Assembly: GCA_021805585.1 (NCBI GenBank)
Contig: JAJZEY010000564.1
Coordinates: 1-9,529, forward strand
Source: Planctomycetota bacterium
GTDB taxonomy: Bacteria > Planctomycetota > Phycisphaerae > WQYP01
Direction of reading: 5' to 3'
DNA: 9,529 bases
Positions within the stretch are counted from its first letter, which is position 1; each line of letters opens with the position of its first letter. Below, in pieces: positions 1 through 6,285 of this stretch. Made by a program: the position numbers and the translations under genes. The notes beneath the pieces were generated by a model. That model searched no databases, was not told the origin of the DNA, and was given only the letters and a program-made list of their open reading frames with translations.

Positions 1-99
1 TGTTTCGGCGACAGCCACTCTTTTATACTATCCTGATGCGCTCTACTTTCTACTCTCTCAAAACTCCCGCTCTGCATTGCCGCAGCAACGCTGGGGGCC

Positions 100-1485
100 T
101 TATTTGGCAGCCGGCAACGCCGCATAACGGATTAAAGGTTTCGCCCCACCACCATTTTGCAACTGAATTCCTCCGGCACCCATCGGCCCTGGTTTCAACG
201 TGGGCTTGTTCTTTGTGCCGGATTTTGCCGGGGGGGTCCAAGTTTTCACATGCTTTTCCTTGAAGAAGGTCATAAGTGTTTTGGTCGCCTTATCCTGATC
301 TCCTTTGTTGTGAAAAAGCCATCGCCCGCCAAAAAAGGGCGAATGGAAAAAGCCCAATGACGACAACTTTCGTCCCATCGTCATGGACAACAGATACACC
401 ACATTTGTGTGGCTGTCCCAATAGGTGGGCGTATTGTTGAAATTCATCTGACTGCCAAATTTGCCTGGCATTTTCAGCAAATACAGGAAATAGGGGACTG
501 CGGAAACCGGTTTGGCCAGGCGGAAAAGCCGAATGTAGCCCAGCACCTGCGCATTGCCCGGATTGGCGAACAAATTCGCCAGTGGTCCGTTCGGGTTCTC
601 TGCGGCACTACGGGCCACCGCCGTTAACAGATCGGGCAATTCCGGCGGATTCCAATGTTCCATCAGTTGCTCGGCATAAACGCTGTCCTGAAGTTCTACC
701 CAGAAATTATTGGGTTTCGGGACAATAATTTTCTGCCCGTGGAACATGACAAACCGGCCTTCCGGATTAAATGGAATAAACTGCCCGCCATTGGCGATCA
801 CTTTCAGCCAAATCAACCGCACCATGGCCGTAGTCGGTTTGTGGTTCCAAAGAGCATCCATTGCCGCTAAATAGACCAGCCGATGCGTATCGGATAAGAG
901 CCGCAGTAAAAGCCAGTCGGCGTTTGCGCCCGTCCACGGGGCGATGGCTTTGGCCGCTGCGGCCCGCACACTAGAATGTGGTGAAAACGCTTTGGCGACG
1001 ATATGGATACGCTTGGGGGCAAGTCCCCACTCAAACATCGCGGCACGCGCGGCCACCGGCAGCGAAAGTACGGCCTTTGCCCAGCGGGAAACTTCCACAT
1101 TGAAGCGAAGAATTTTGGTGACACGATTCCCTTTTTCCGGGCCGACCGCCTGAATCATGATGGCCATCTGGCCCGCCAGAAATTGCTGAATTTCGCGATT
1201 GCCTTTTTGCCGGGTCTGATAACGGTCAGAGGATAAATCGTGCAAAGCCACCTTGAGCGCCGGGGAGAGGCCAGGCCTGTTCGCGGCTGCAACGGTCGGC
1301 GGAGATTGGGCCAATGCCACAAAAATCGCCAGTGCCATCAGGAGCGGGATTCGACCTGCCGCGTAGATTGACGGGGACGGCCGACGGGTTCCCCCGCTGG
1401 CCCCAACCGATCCGCCGCTACGGCACGGTCGAATATGGAACGGCAAAATAGCCTTTGTTAAAGCCACCAAACGATTCAAACACAT
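100..1485 (-). CDS. Exported HEAT-like repeat protein, function unknown
   Basis: The 461-residue reading ends at TAA (102-100). Residues about 46-67 are a hydrophobic segment (IPLLMALAIFVALAQ, then small residues ending VAAAN), fitting a signal peptide or N-terminal anchor. The mature part has helical stretches resembling HEAT or armadillo-type repeats: LSSDRYQTRQKGNREI at about 84-99 and VRAAAAKAIAPW through DALWNH at about 171-215. The C-terminus from about 419 is Lys/Pro/Gly-rich low complexity. HEAT-like exported proteins are frequent in planctomycetes and usually mediate protein contacts; no catalytic motif is visible. The start is uncertain. ATG 1485 has an AAGG nine bases upstream. ATG 1542 has no Shine-Dalgarno. 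GTG 1728 has GAGGA, but would add a very basic, AT-rich stretch that does not look coding. It is divergent from the PEP-CTERM gene, so the two could share control. Confidence 0.7.
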   Translation of the reverse strand: MCLNRLVALTKAILPFHIRPCRSGGSVGASGGTRRPSPSIYAAGRIPLLMALAIFVALAQSPPTVAAANRPGLSPALKVALHDLSSDRYQTRQKGNREIQQFLAGQMAIMIQAVGPEKGNRVTKILRFNVEVSRWAKAVLSLPVAARAAMFEWGLAPKRIHIVAKAFSPHSSVRAAAAKAIAPWTGANADWLLLRLLSDTHRLVYLAAMDALWNHKPTTAMVRLIWLKVIANGGQFIPFNPEGRFVMFHGQKIIVPKPNNFWVELQDSVYAEQLMEHWNPPELPDLLTAVARSAAENPNGPLANLFANPGNAQVLGYIRLFRLAKPVSAVPYFLYLLKMPGKFGSQMNFNNTPTYWDSHTNVVYLLSMTMGRKLSSLGFFHSPFFGGRWLFHNKGDQDKATKTLMTFFKEKHVKTWTPPAKSGTKNKPTLKPGPMGAGGIQLQNGGGAKPLIRYAALPAAK

Positions 1486-1695
1486 GATTTTCAACCTTAA
1501 AAGAGCGGTCCGTAGCCGCCGTTGGATTACCAATTTGCGCATCTTAACCGTTTTGCGAAGCGGAAGGCAAAGCCAAAGGCTGTCACAAAATCGCCATTGC
1601 CGTTGGGGCGGCTTAATGCGAAAATTATTCATATTAGCGGCGCGTACTAACGTAATAGAGAAATATTCAAAAATAGGAATAATTAAAGTTTTTTC

Positions 1696-1722
1696 TTGAC
1701 TTGGTAATGGTTTCAATATAAA
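1696..1722 (+). promoter_or_regulatory. Candidate sigma70-type promoter for the PEP-CTERM gene
   Basis: TTGACT (1696-1701) and TATAAA (1717-1722) lie 15 bases apart. Reading the first box one base earlier (CTTGAC) gives 16. Both boxes are close to consensus, but the spacing is short. Initiation would fall near 1730, leaving a leader of about 330 nucleotides before the ATG at 2062. No other equally good pair is seen nearer the gene. Confidence 0.45.
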
Positions 1723-1894
1723 CTCCACTCAGTGCAATTCCTCGGCTGGTCTGCCGGGGTCCCGAACAAGTTTGTCGTGTCTGTTTATGGTTTGCATCTT
1801 TGGCGGCTATGGACATAACTGAATGCTTGCTAAGGATTCCAGATTTCGCCGCCGGTTTTGGCTTGGATTTTGCACCGGAGTGTGCGTTGGAGAT

Positions 1895-1914
1895 TTCCCG
1901 GAACTTCCCCGGAA
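1895..1914. promoter_or_regulatory. Tandem palindromes TTCCCGGAA / TTCCCCGGAA
   Basis: Two near-identical palindromes, TTCCCGGAA (1895-1903) and TTCCCCGGAA (1905-1914), are separated by one C. They lie between the candidate promoter and the PEP-CTERM start. Paired symmetric sites are a common operator layout, and they could also fold in the leader RNA. The binding factor is unknown and a regulatory role is inferred. Confidence 0.35.
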
Positions 1915-1947
1915 CCTCCAGGACGCGACTCTCCGCCGGGGGCTGGT

Positions 1948-1990
1948 ACAGCGGATACTGTGAGCCTGCCCACAGCGGATGAAAGCGGAT
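1948..1990. repeat. Three copies of AGCGGAT
   Basis: AGCGGAT occurs at 1950-1956, 1974-1980 and 1984-1990. The first two copies are extended to ACAGCGGAT with a 24-base offset. They sit directly before the hairpin and ribosome binding site of the PEP-CTERM gene. This may be chance in a short region; no function is assigned. Confidence 0.3.
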
Positions 1991-1994
1991 TATT

Positions 1995-2024
1995 CAGGAT
2001 GGCGATGCTGTTTTGCGCCATCTG
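1995..2024 (+). promoter_or_regulatory. Leader hairpin before the PEP-CTERM gene
   Basis: CAG(G)ATGGCG (1995-2004) pairs with CGCCATCTG (2016-2024): nine base pairs with one bulged G and an 11-base loop. A T-rich stretch follows (2025-2049), then the Shine-Dalgarno. It could be a 5'-stabilising stem or a weak attenuator. The T tract is interrupted, so I do not call it a terminator. Confidence 0.4.
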
Positions 2025-2061
2025 AATTGATTTCTTTTTGGTTCTTTTCTGGAGAGTGTTT

Positions 2062-2766
2062 ATGAAATTGAATTCCATTTGTGCACTGGCGGCGTCTGCG
2101 GTTCTTTTTGGTGGTGCTTCAGCGGGCTTTGGTAACATTGTGGTCACCATTACCACCAATGCCGGGTCCACCAATCTGACTTCCAACGCAAGTAACAGCT
2201 TTGGTTCCGGTTCCTTTGGTGGGTTTACCTGGCAATCCGTTACCGTTAGCCAAAAAATGGGAAGCAATGCGACGGAATTCGCCCTGGATGTCGCCGGTTT
2301 AAGCAACACCGGCAGCGGTGCGGCTTCCATTTCGTTCGCCGGGGTCGACAATAACTTTATCGTTGTGCCCGGAACAAGCGCGACTCTTCTGATGTCCAAT
2401 GGTACCGTCAACTCCTTCTCCAACAGCAATGCCAGCGTGTCGGTAAGCGGATCGGCCCAGGATGTTTCCCCGGCCGGTTCAACGTTCTCCAATACGGTGA
2501 TTACCAATCAAGGCACCGGAACCGGTACCCTTTACGCGGATTCCGCTTCCAATTTCGCCACTATTAATCCAGCCCTCACAGGGAACTTTGAACTTGGTAA
2601 CACCCTGGTCGTTAACAACCTTCCGGCTGTGCAGTTTATTAATGACATCAACGGTGCGTCTTCCGTAAATGTCGCGGCTACCGCCACTCCGGAACCCATG
2701 TCACTGGCGGTTATATCACTTGGTCTGCTGCCGCTGCTGCTGCTTCGTCGCCGCGCTCGGGCCTGA
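2062..2766 (+). CDS. PEP-CTERM sorting-domain secreted protein
   Basis: The product is 234 residues. Its N-terminus (MKLNSICALAASAVLFGGASA) is a Sec-type signal peptide with likely cleavage near residues 21-22. The central part is rich in Ser, Asn, Gly and Thr, with a predicted beta-type, low-charge composition typical of secreted matrix proteins. The C-terminus shows the tripartite sorting signal: P210-E211-P212, a hydrophobic segment at about 214-228, and a basic tail RRRARA. In this family the signal is recognised by an exosortase, which cleaves near PEP and releases the protein to the envelope or matrix. No exosortase is in the window. ATG 2062 is chosen because GGAGAG (2051-2056) lies five bases upstream and the signal peptide begins there; a TTG eight codons earlier is not supported. 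The central part matches no family I recognise. Confidence 0.9.
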   Translation: MKLNSICALAASAVLFGGASAGFGNIVVTITTNAGSTNLTSNASNSFGSGSFGGFTWQSVTVSQKMGSNATEFALDVAGLSNTGSGAASISFAGVDNNFIVVPGTSATLLMSNGTVNSFSNSNASVSVSGSAQDVSPAGSTFSNTVITNQGTGTGTLYADSASNFATINPALTGNFELGNTLVVNNLPAVQFINDINGASSVNVAATATPEPMSLAVISLGLLPLLLLRRRARA

Positions 2767-2820
2767 ACCGATCGTAGACTTATCCGCTGCAGGCGGAATG
2801 AATTTCAAATACGTGCAAGA

Positions 2821-2851
2821 GGCCGTCGATAAAATCGACGGCCTTTTTTTT
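2821..2851 (+). terminator. Intrinsic terminator of the PEP-CTERM gene
   Basis: There is a perfect 10-bp stem, GGCCGTCGAT (2821-2830) with ATCGACGGCC (2834-2843), a three-base AAA loop, and eight T residues (2844-2851). It lies 54 bases after the stop codon, so the PEP-CTERM gene is transcribed as a single unit. Confidence 0.93.
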
Positions 2852-3255
2852 CAGCCAACCCTGAAATGGGCACCGGCATCACCGAGCGCTGGCCCAAGCC
2901 GAAAGCTCGATTTCGCCATAACGTGCGATTAAGCCCCGATTGGCACCACGGTGCGGCTGCGGACATTCATACGCTTCCGCAGGTACCTGCGCCTCGCCCG
3001 CCTCGGATTGCCAATTTCAGGCCAGACGCCCAACCCGCACCGGCGGGGCACCCAAATCCCCTCCACCGGCAGCCCTCCGCCAAAACCCTCAACAGAGCGA
3101 CCTTGTATCCCCATGCCGTTGCCGGTAAAATTCAATCGGTCGGTATCCCGCCTAAGCTGTGACCAAAACTTCTGATGTTCAATCCCACCCTGAATAAGTT
3201 CTATGCGCCGGCGTTGGTGCCCGCAATCAGGGGGTGGAGCCAATGGCTTTGTATT
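2852..3255. other. Region without a convincing gene
   Basis: After the terminator, about 400 GC-rich bases carry only short overlapping readings on both strands (for example 2866-3162 plus and 2929-3243 minus). None has a clear Shine-Dalgarno, a recognisable domain or plausible amino acid composition. I see no tRNA, no inverted repeats framing a mobile element and no clear promoter. It may hold the doxX promoter or a decayed gene. Confidence 0.5.
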
Positions 3256-3294
3256 GCGGCGCGGGTAAAGCCCGCCGCTGATTGTCTTTTTTTT
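3256..3294 (+). promoter_or_regulatory. Terminator-like hairpin in the doxX-family leader
   Basis: GCGG-CG-CGGG (3256-3265, CG bulged) pairs with CCCGCCGC (3271-3278) around a TAAAG loop. Eight T residues (3287-3294) run directly into AGGAG (3295-3299). The eight bases between stem and T run make it a poor terminator. A leader attenuator or a structure controlling access to the Shine-Dalgarno is possible. Confidence 0.35.
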
Positions 3295-3309
3295 AGGAGT
3301 GCCGCCATC

Positions 3310-3786
3310 ATGTCAAATCCCGCACAATCCTGTTGTTCAGGCCAAAGTTCGCTGTTTTCGATCAGTCTGGGCATCCTTCTGATTCGCCTGGTGTTGGGCG
3401 CGGTATTTATTTACTACGGCGGTCAGCATCTGTTCGGATTTTTCGACGGGCGCGGGCTGCATCAGTTTACGGTGCAAATTAAAACCGACGGCTTTCCAAT
3501 CCTTCCGCCAGCAGTTTGGGCGGCGATTTCCGGCGGAACGGAATTTTTTGGCGGAATCCTGCTGATCGCCGGCCTGTTATCGCGGGTGGTGGCGGTCCCG
3601 ATAATTATTGACCAGATTGTGGCCCTTTGGGTGATGCATCGAGAGGGCTTCGGCGGTGTTGATTTTAATTTAGCGCTGATCGCCATGCTGGCGATGGTTC
3701 TGCTGGCAGGCGCGGGCATGCTATCCCTGGATGCCCTGATATTCCGCTCTGCGGCACCCGGGCCTCAGCCGCTGGTAGCCGCATAA
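3310..3786 (+). CDS. DoxX-family membrane protein
   Basis: The product is 158 residues with four hydrophobic segments at about 17-37, 69-90, 92-109 and 119-139, the usual DoxX topology and length. Family hallmarks are visible: LLIRLVLGAVFIYYGGQHLFG at the first helix, GFPILPPAVWAA, the E78-FFGGILLIAGLL helix, the H110-REGFGG loop, and GAGMLSLDAL near the end. DoxX proteins are small inner-membrane proteins linked in some organisms to quinone or thiosulfate redox chemistry or to oxidative-stress complexes; the substrate of this one cannot be read. ATG 3310 is chosen for the AGGAG ten bases upstream and because the family match starts shortly after it. The N-terminus has a CC pair (residues 8-9) before the first helix. 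It converges with birA, leaving 33 bases and no clear terminator between them. Confidence 0.88.
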   Translation: MSNPAQSCCSGQSSLFSISLGILLIRLVLGAVFIYYGGQHLFGFFDGRGLHQFTVQIKTDGFPILPPAVWAAISGGTEFFGGILLIAGLLSRVVAVPIIIDQIVALWVMHREGFGGVDFNLALIAMLAMVLLAGAGMLSLDALIFRSAAPGPQPLVAA

Positions 3787-3819
3787 ATTAAGCGTTGGCC
3801 ACCAGCCGCACTGAATTGT

Positions 3820-4857
3820 CTATTCCGTCAGCAGAGTGGTTTCCGCCGCCGGGCAGAAATGATTCGCCCCGGCATGGTCGCGCACCACCAGGCCGGCCAG
3901 CGGGTCAATATCGGCAATATGGCCTCGAATATCTTGTCCCCGGCAGCGCACGCGCACCGCCTGGCCCAGCATCTGGGACCGGGCCTTCCAGGCGTTGGCA
4001 ATTTCCGCCGGGACGCCATCCGACCGGGCAATGGAGTCCAGTTCGCTTAGCAGGGCGTCAATAATCGCCAGCCGGTCCCAAGTTTGGCCGGTCGCCAGGC
4101 GCAGCGAGGTGGCACGCGGGCATAATTCGGCGGGAAAGTCAGCTGATTGCTGGGTGACATTCAGGCCCAGCCCGAGCACACATGTTCGTGTGGCCGCTGT
4201 TTCGGACCGGCCGGGAACGGTTTCAATTAAAATCCCCGCCAGTTTTCGCCCATCACTCAGTAAATCGTTCGGCCATTTCAGACTTACCGTGCAGCCGGTC
4301 CGCCTTTCCACAGCCGCAGCGCAGGCGACTCCGGCGGCCAGGGTCAATGTTTCAGCGGACAGCGCGGCATCCGGCAGCAATACCGACATTAAAACGGATT
4401 GTCCGGCATCGGCGGTCCAGTTTCGGCCCCAGCGGCCGCGGCCGCGGGTCTGCCGGTCGGCCAGCACCACCAGCGGCTGGCGGTTGTTGCCCATGCGTCC
4501 GGCAGCTTGCAGGCAGACATCATTGGTGCTGCCGATGCTTTCAAAAACCAGGGTGTTGCGGCCCAGTTGGCGGCTCGATCGCGAACAGGCCTTTTCCAGT
4601 ATGAATCGCCAGAACGGCCAGCCGGTCGCCTGCAGGGCGACGGTTTGGGGGCTGGTTTCCAGGATGCAGCCGCGGGCTGCGAGTTCGGCCAGGCCCTGTT
4701 GAACCGCGGCGGCCGAAAGGCCCAGTCCGGCGGCCATCCGACCGACGGACAATATTTCATTATCATATAAATATGTAGCTATATTATTAATATGATTTTC
4801 CGGACCGCTTTGCGCGGAAGGTTCGGCTTTCAGTTGATGCGGTGGTTTGTTATCCAT
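3820..4857 (-). CDS. birA: Biotin-[acetyl-CoA carboxylase] ligase with HTH domain (BirA)
   Basis: This 345-residue enzyme forms biotinyl-5'-AMP and transfers biotin to the carboxyl-carrier protein of biotin-dependent carboxylases. Residues about 22-66 form a winged helix-turn-helix, as in bifunctional ligase-repressors. The catalytic core shows ESIGSTN (106-112), the biotinyl-AMP loop RGRGRWGRNW (138-147), KWPNDLL (194-200), KLAGILIE and GLGLNV (229-234). A C-terminal SH3-like domain covers about 295-345. ATG 4857 overlaps the nadC stop by eight bases, with AGGTG about nine bases upstream, indicating translational coupling. An upstream ATG at 4905 would add 16 residues inside nadC and is less likely. 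The HTH suggests it may also repress biotin genes, but no operator was identified here. A stretch coding for part of the HTH is extremely AT-rich compared with the rest of the gene. Confidence 0.93.
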   Translation of the reverse strand: MDNKPPHQLKAEPSAQSGPENHINNIATYLYDNEILSVGRMAAGLGLSAAAVQQGLAELAARGCILETSPQTVALQATGWPFWRFILEKACSRSSRQLGRNTLVFESIGSTNDVCLQAAGRMGNNRQPLVVLADRQTRGRGRWGRNWTADAGQSVLMSVLLPDAALSAETLTLAAGVACAAAVERRTGCTVSLKWPNDLLSDGRKLAGILIETVPGRSETAATRTCVLGLGLNVTQQSADFPAELCPRATSLRLATGQTWDRLAIIDALLSELDSIARSDGVPAEIANAWKARSQMLGQAVRVRCRGQDIRGHIADIDPLAGLVVRDHAGANHFCPAAETTLLTE

Positions 4858-5887
4858 GGTGGGCGGCACCTGTCGGACCATCGGTGCTACATTCCATGGA
4901 CACATCCAGCCAGGAAGCGCTATGGGTTAATGCGCCAACGCTGATGCGGTCCACTCCGCTGCCGGCGGCATCGCCGATGTTGGCCAGCGTGATGCCGCCG
5001 GAGGCTTCCAGCAGCGGTCGGCGCTGCGCGTTCAACCGGTCGCGCATTTCCACGGCCCGCCGCAGCGCGGCGGGGGGCATGTTATCCAGTAGAATAATGT
5101 CTGCGCCGCCCGGCAGTGCGTCGCCAAGCTGCTCCAACGTATCCACTTCCAGCCAGATGGGAATTCCGCCGGCGCTTACCTGACGAACGTGGCGGGTTAA
5201 ATCCGCCAGCGTATGCCCCGGCCCCAACCGCTCGGCCAGTGCCGCCAGATGGTTGTCCTTCAGCATCAGACCGTCGTACAGGCCCATGCGGTGGTTCAAG
5301 CCGCCGCCCCGGCGGACCGCATATTTTTCCAGATGCCTCCAGCCCGGCGTGGTTTTGCGCGTATCGCAAATATGCGGACAGGCCATATTCGGTCCGCACC
5401 CGGTTCGTGCCGCGGTAACAAACTTGCGGGTCAGCGTGGCGATGCCGGAAAGCCGCCCCACAAAATTCAGCAGTATGCGTTCAGCCGAAAGAATCGCCCG
5501 CGCCGGACCCCAAACTGTCGCCAGCGTGGTACCCGCTGCAACCGCGTCGCCATCTTGTGCGCACAGTTTCACTTCAATTTGATCACTGTATTCCGTGGCG
5601 ATTGCCGACAAAAGAATCAATCCGGCGGCAACACCGGCTTGCCGCGCGATAAGAAAGGCCCGGACTTGAAGGTTTTCAGGAATTGCAGCCAGAGAGGTGA
5701 CATCTCCGGTGATGCTGCGGGACGGTGTTTCCGGGCCGGGAAGCGTTCCGGACGCAGGCCCATAACCCAGGTCCTCCCGCATTGCCAGACGGACCAGAGT
5801 ACCGGCCTCGGCAAAAAAATCCTGTTCCATTGCCGAATTCAGGAAGGCTGGCAGGGGGGATGCTTCGGTCGGATGGCGTGGGTTCAT
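4850..5887 (-). CDS. nadC: Nicotinate-nucleotide pyrophosphorylase (quinolinate phosphoribosyltransferase)
   Basis: This cytosolic enzyme converts quinolinate and PRPP to nicotinate mononucleotide, CO2 and PPi in de novo NAD synthesis. Family motifs appear in order: ERILLNFVGRLSGIAT (136-151), DTRKTTPGWRHLEKYAVRRG (175-194), GGLNHRMGLYDGLMLKDNH (195-213), LEVD (about 246-249), ILLDNM (265-270), EASGGI (294-299) and VDRISVGALTHS. At 345 residues it is longer than the usual 280-300. The extra length is an N-terminal extension and an insertion of about 15 Pro/Gly/Ser-rich residues between EDLGYG (about 38-43) and TGDVTS, where most family members join directly. The start is not certain: ATG 5887 has no good Shine-Dalgarno, and ATG 5830 or 5917 are alternatives. 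A TTG at 6046 adds basic residues unlike the family and is rejected. It is the first gene of the nadC-birA pair. Confidence 0.92.
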   Translation of the reverse strand: MNPRHPTEASPLPAFLNSAMEQDFFAEAGTLVRLAMREDLGYGPASGTLPGPETPSRSITGDVTSLAAIPENLQVRAFLIARQAGVAAGLILLSAIATEYSDQIEVKLCAQDGDAVAAGTTLATVWGPARAILSAERILLNFVGRLSGIATLTRKFVTAARTGCGPNMACPHICDTRKTTPGWRHLEKYAVRRGGGLNHRMGLYDGLMLKDNHLAALAERLGPGHTLADLTRHVRQVSAGGIPIWLEVDTLEQLGDALPGGADIILLDNMPPAALRRAVEMRDRLNAQRRPLLEASGGITLANIGDAAGSGVDRISVGALTHSASWLDVSMECSTDGPTGAAHHG

Positions 5888-6103
5888 AGCAGGTCCATGT
5901 GTCTGAACAGGGGGCATACTGTTGCGCGTTGGCCGGGTTCGATAACCCGTTCCACTATATGGATATAATATCACGTTGGCGGTTAAAATGGGTCGGCTTT
6001 TGCGGAAACTGGCCCTTTTTTTAGAAAATCGAGCCTTTCCCGCCAATATTTGGCCGGAAGCCGGCCAGAAAGCCCTCCGGATTCAACTGACAGCGCGGCC
6101 GGG

Positions 6104-6146
6104 TTCATTTCGCCCATTTAAGGGTATACTTCGCCCCTTCAAAGGC
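6104..6146 (+). promoter_or_regulatory. Candidate gspF promoter with flanking repeats
   Basis: TATACT (6125-6130) is a good -10 box; upstream there is only a weak TTCATT (6104-6109, spacing 15). Two imperfect copies of TTCGCCC plus a CC-N6-GG near-palindrome flank it: TTCGCCCATTTAAGG (6109-6123) and TTCGCCCCTTCAAAGG (6130-6145), offset by 21-22 bases, about two helical turns. A weak -35 with paired repeats around the -10 suggests a regulated promoter; the regulator is unknown. The leader to the gspF ATG would be about 150 nucleotides. Confidence 0.4.
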
Positions 6147-6246
6147 GTTCCGCGGGCCTGCCCCCTATCCGCCCCAGACCGCTTTCCCTATAACAACTAT
6201 AAGGAACCGGTTGGCGCGTGCCATTCTGTAGAGTTCCAAAACTTTC

Positions 6247-6270
6247 GACCCGGCCGATATCCGCCGGGTC
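6247..6270 (+). promoter_or_regulatory. Hairpin just upstream of the gspF ribosome binding site
   Basis: GACCCGGC (6247-6254) pairs perfectly with GCCGGGTC (6263-6270) around an eight-base loop. It ends three bases before the GGAGG Shine-Dalgarno (6274-6278). No T run follows, so it is not a terminator. It could protect the 5' end or keep the ribosome site open. Confidence 0.45.
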
Positions 6271-6285
6271 TGCGGAGGCAAACCC

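Larger units (their letters stand above)
1486..2061. other. Divergent intergenic region
   Basis: These 576 bases separate the minus-strand HEAT-like gene from the plus-strand PEP-CTERM gene. The part at about 1620-1725 is markedly AT-rich and holds the best forward promoter. The following 330 bases look like a long 5' leader with short repeats and a hairpin, listed separately. A 60-codon reading starting with TTG at 1800 has no Shine-Dalgarno and no recognisable features, so I do not call it a gene. Confidence 0.6.
5888..6285. other. Divergent nadC / gspF control region
   Basis: About 400 bases lie between divergent starts. An AT-rich patch at about 5955-5995 probably carries the minus-strand nadC promoter (TATTAT on the minus strand), but no matching -35 box at good spacing is visible. 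A perfect inverted repeat, TGGCCGG-AAG-CCGGCCA (6051-6067), lies in the middle with no following T run on either strand. The gspF-side promoter and hairpin are listed separately. Confidence 0.5.

Noticed and set aside
1362..1410. Twin-arginine export signal in the HEAT-like protein (TRRPSPS)
   Set aside because: The residues after RR do not match the Tat consensus and the pair is too far from the hydrophobic segment.
1486..1728. N-terminal extension of the HEAT-like gene to GTG 1728
   Set aside because: A GAGGA lies upstream, but the added 81 residues are very basic and partly encoded by an AT-rich intergenic stretch. It would also cover the likely forward promoter. The hydrophobic segment would then lie about 130 residues in.
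1830..2507. 225-codon minus-strand reading opposite the PEP-CTERM gene
   Set aside because: It is antisense to a gene with a clear signal peptide, sorting signal, Shine-Dalgarno and terminator, and it has no recognisable domain.
3995..4702. 235-codon plus-strand reading opposite birA
   Set aside because: BirA motifs are complete on the minus strand; this frame shows no domain or start signal.
5888..6046. Upstream TTG start for nadC
   Set aside because: The added residues are basic, unlike the family, and would run through the AT-rich presumed promoter.
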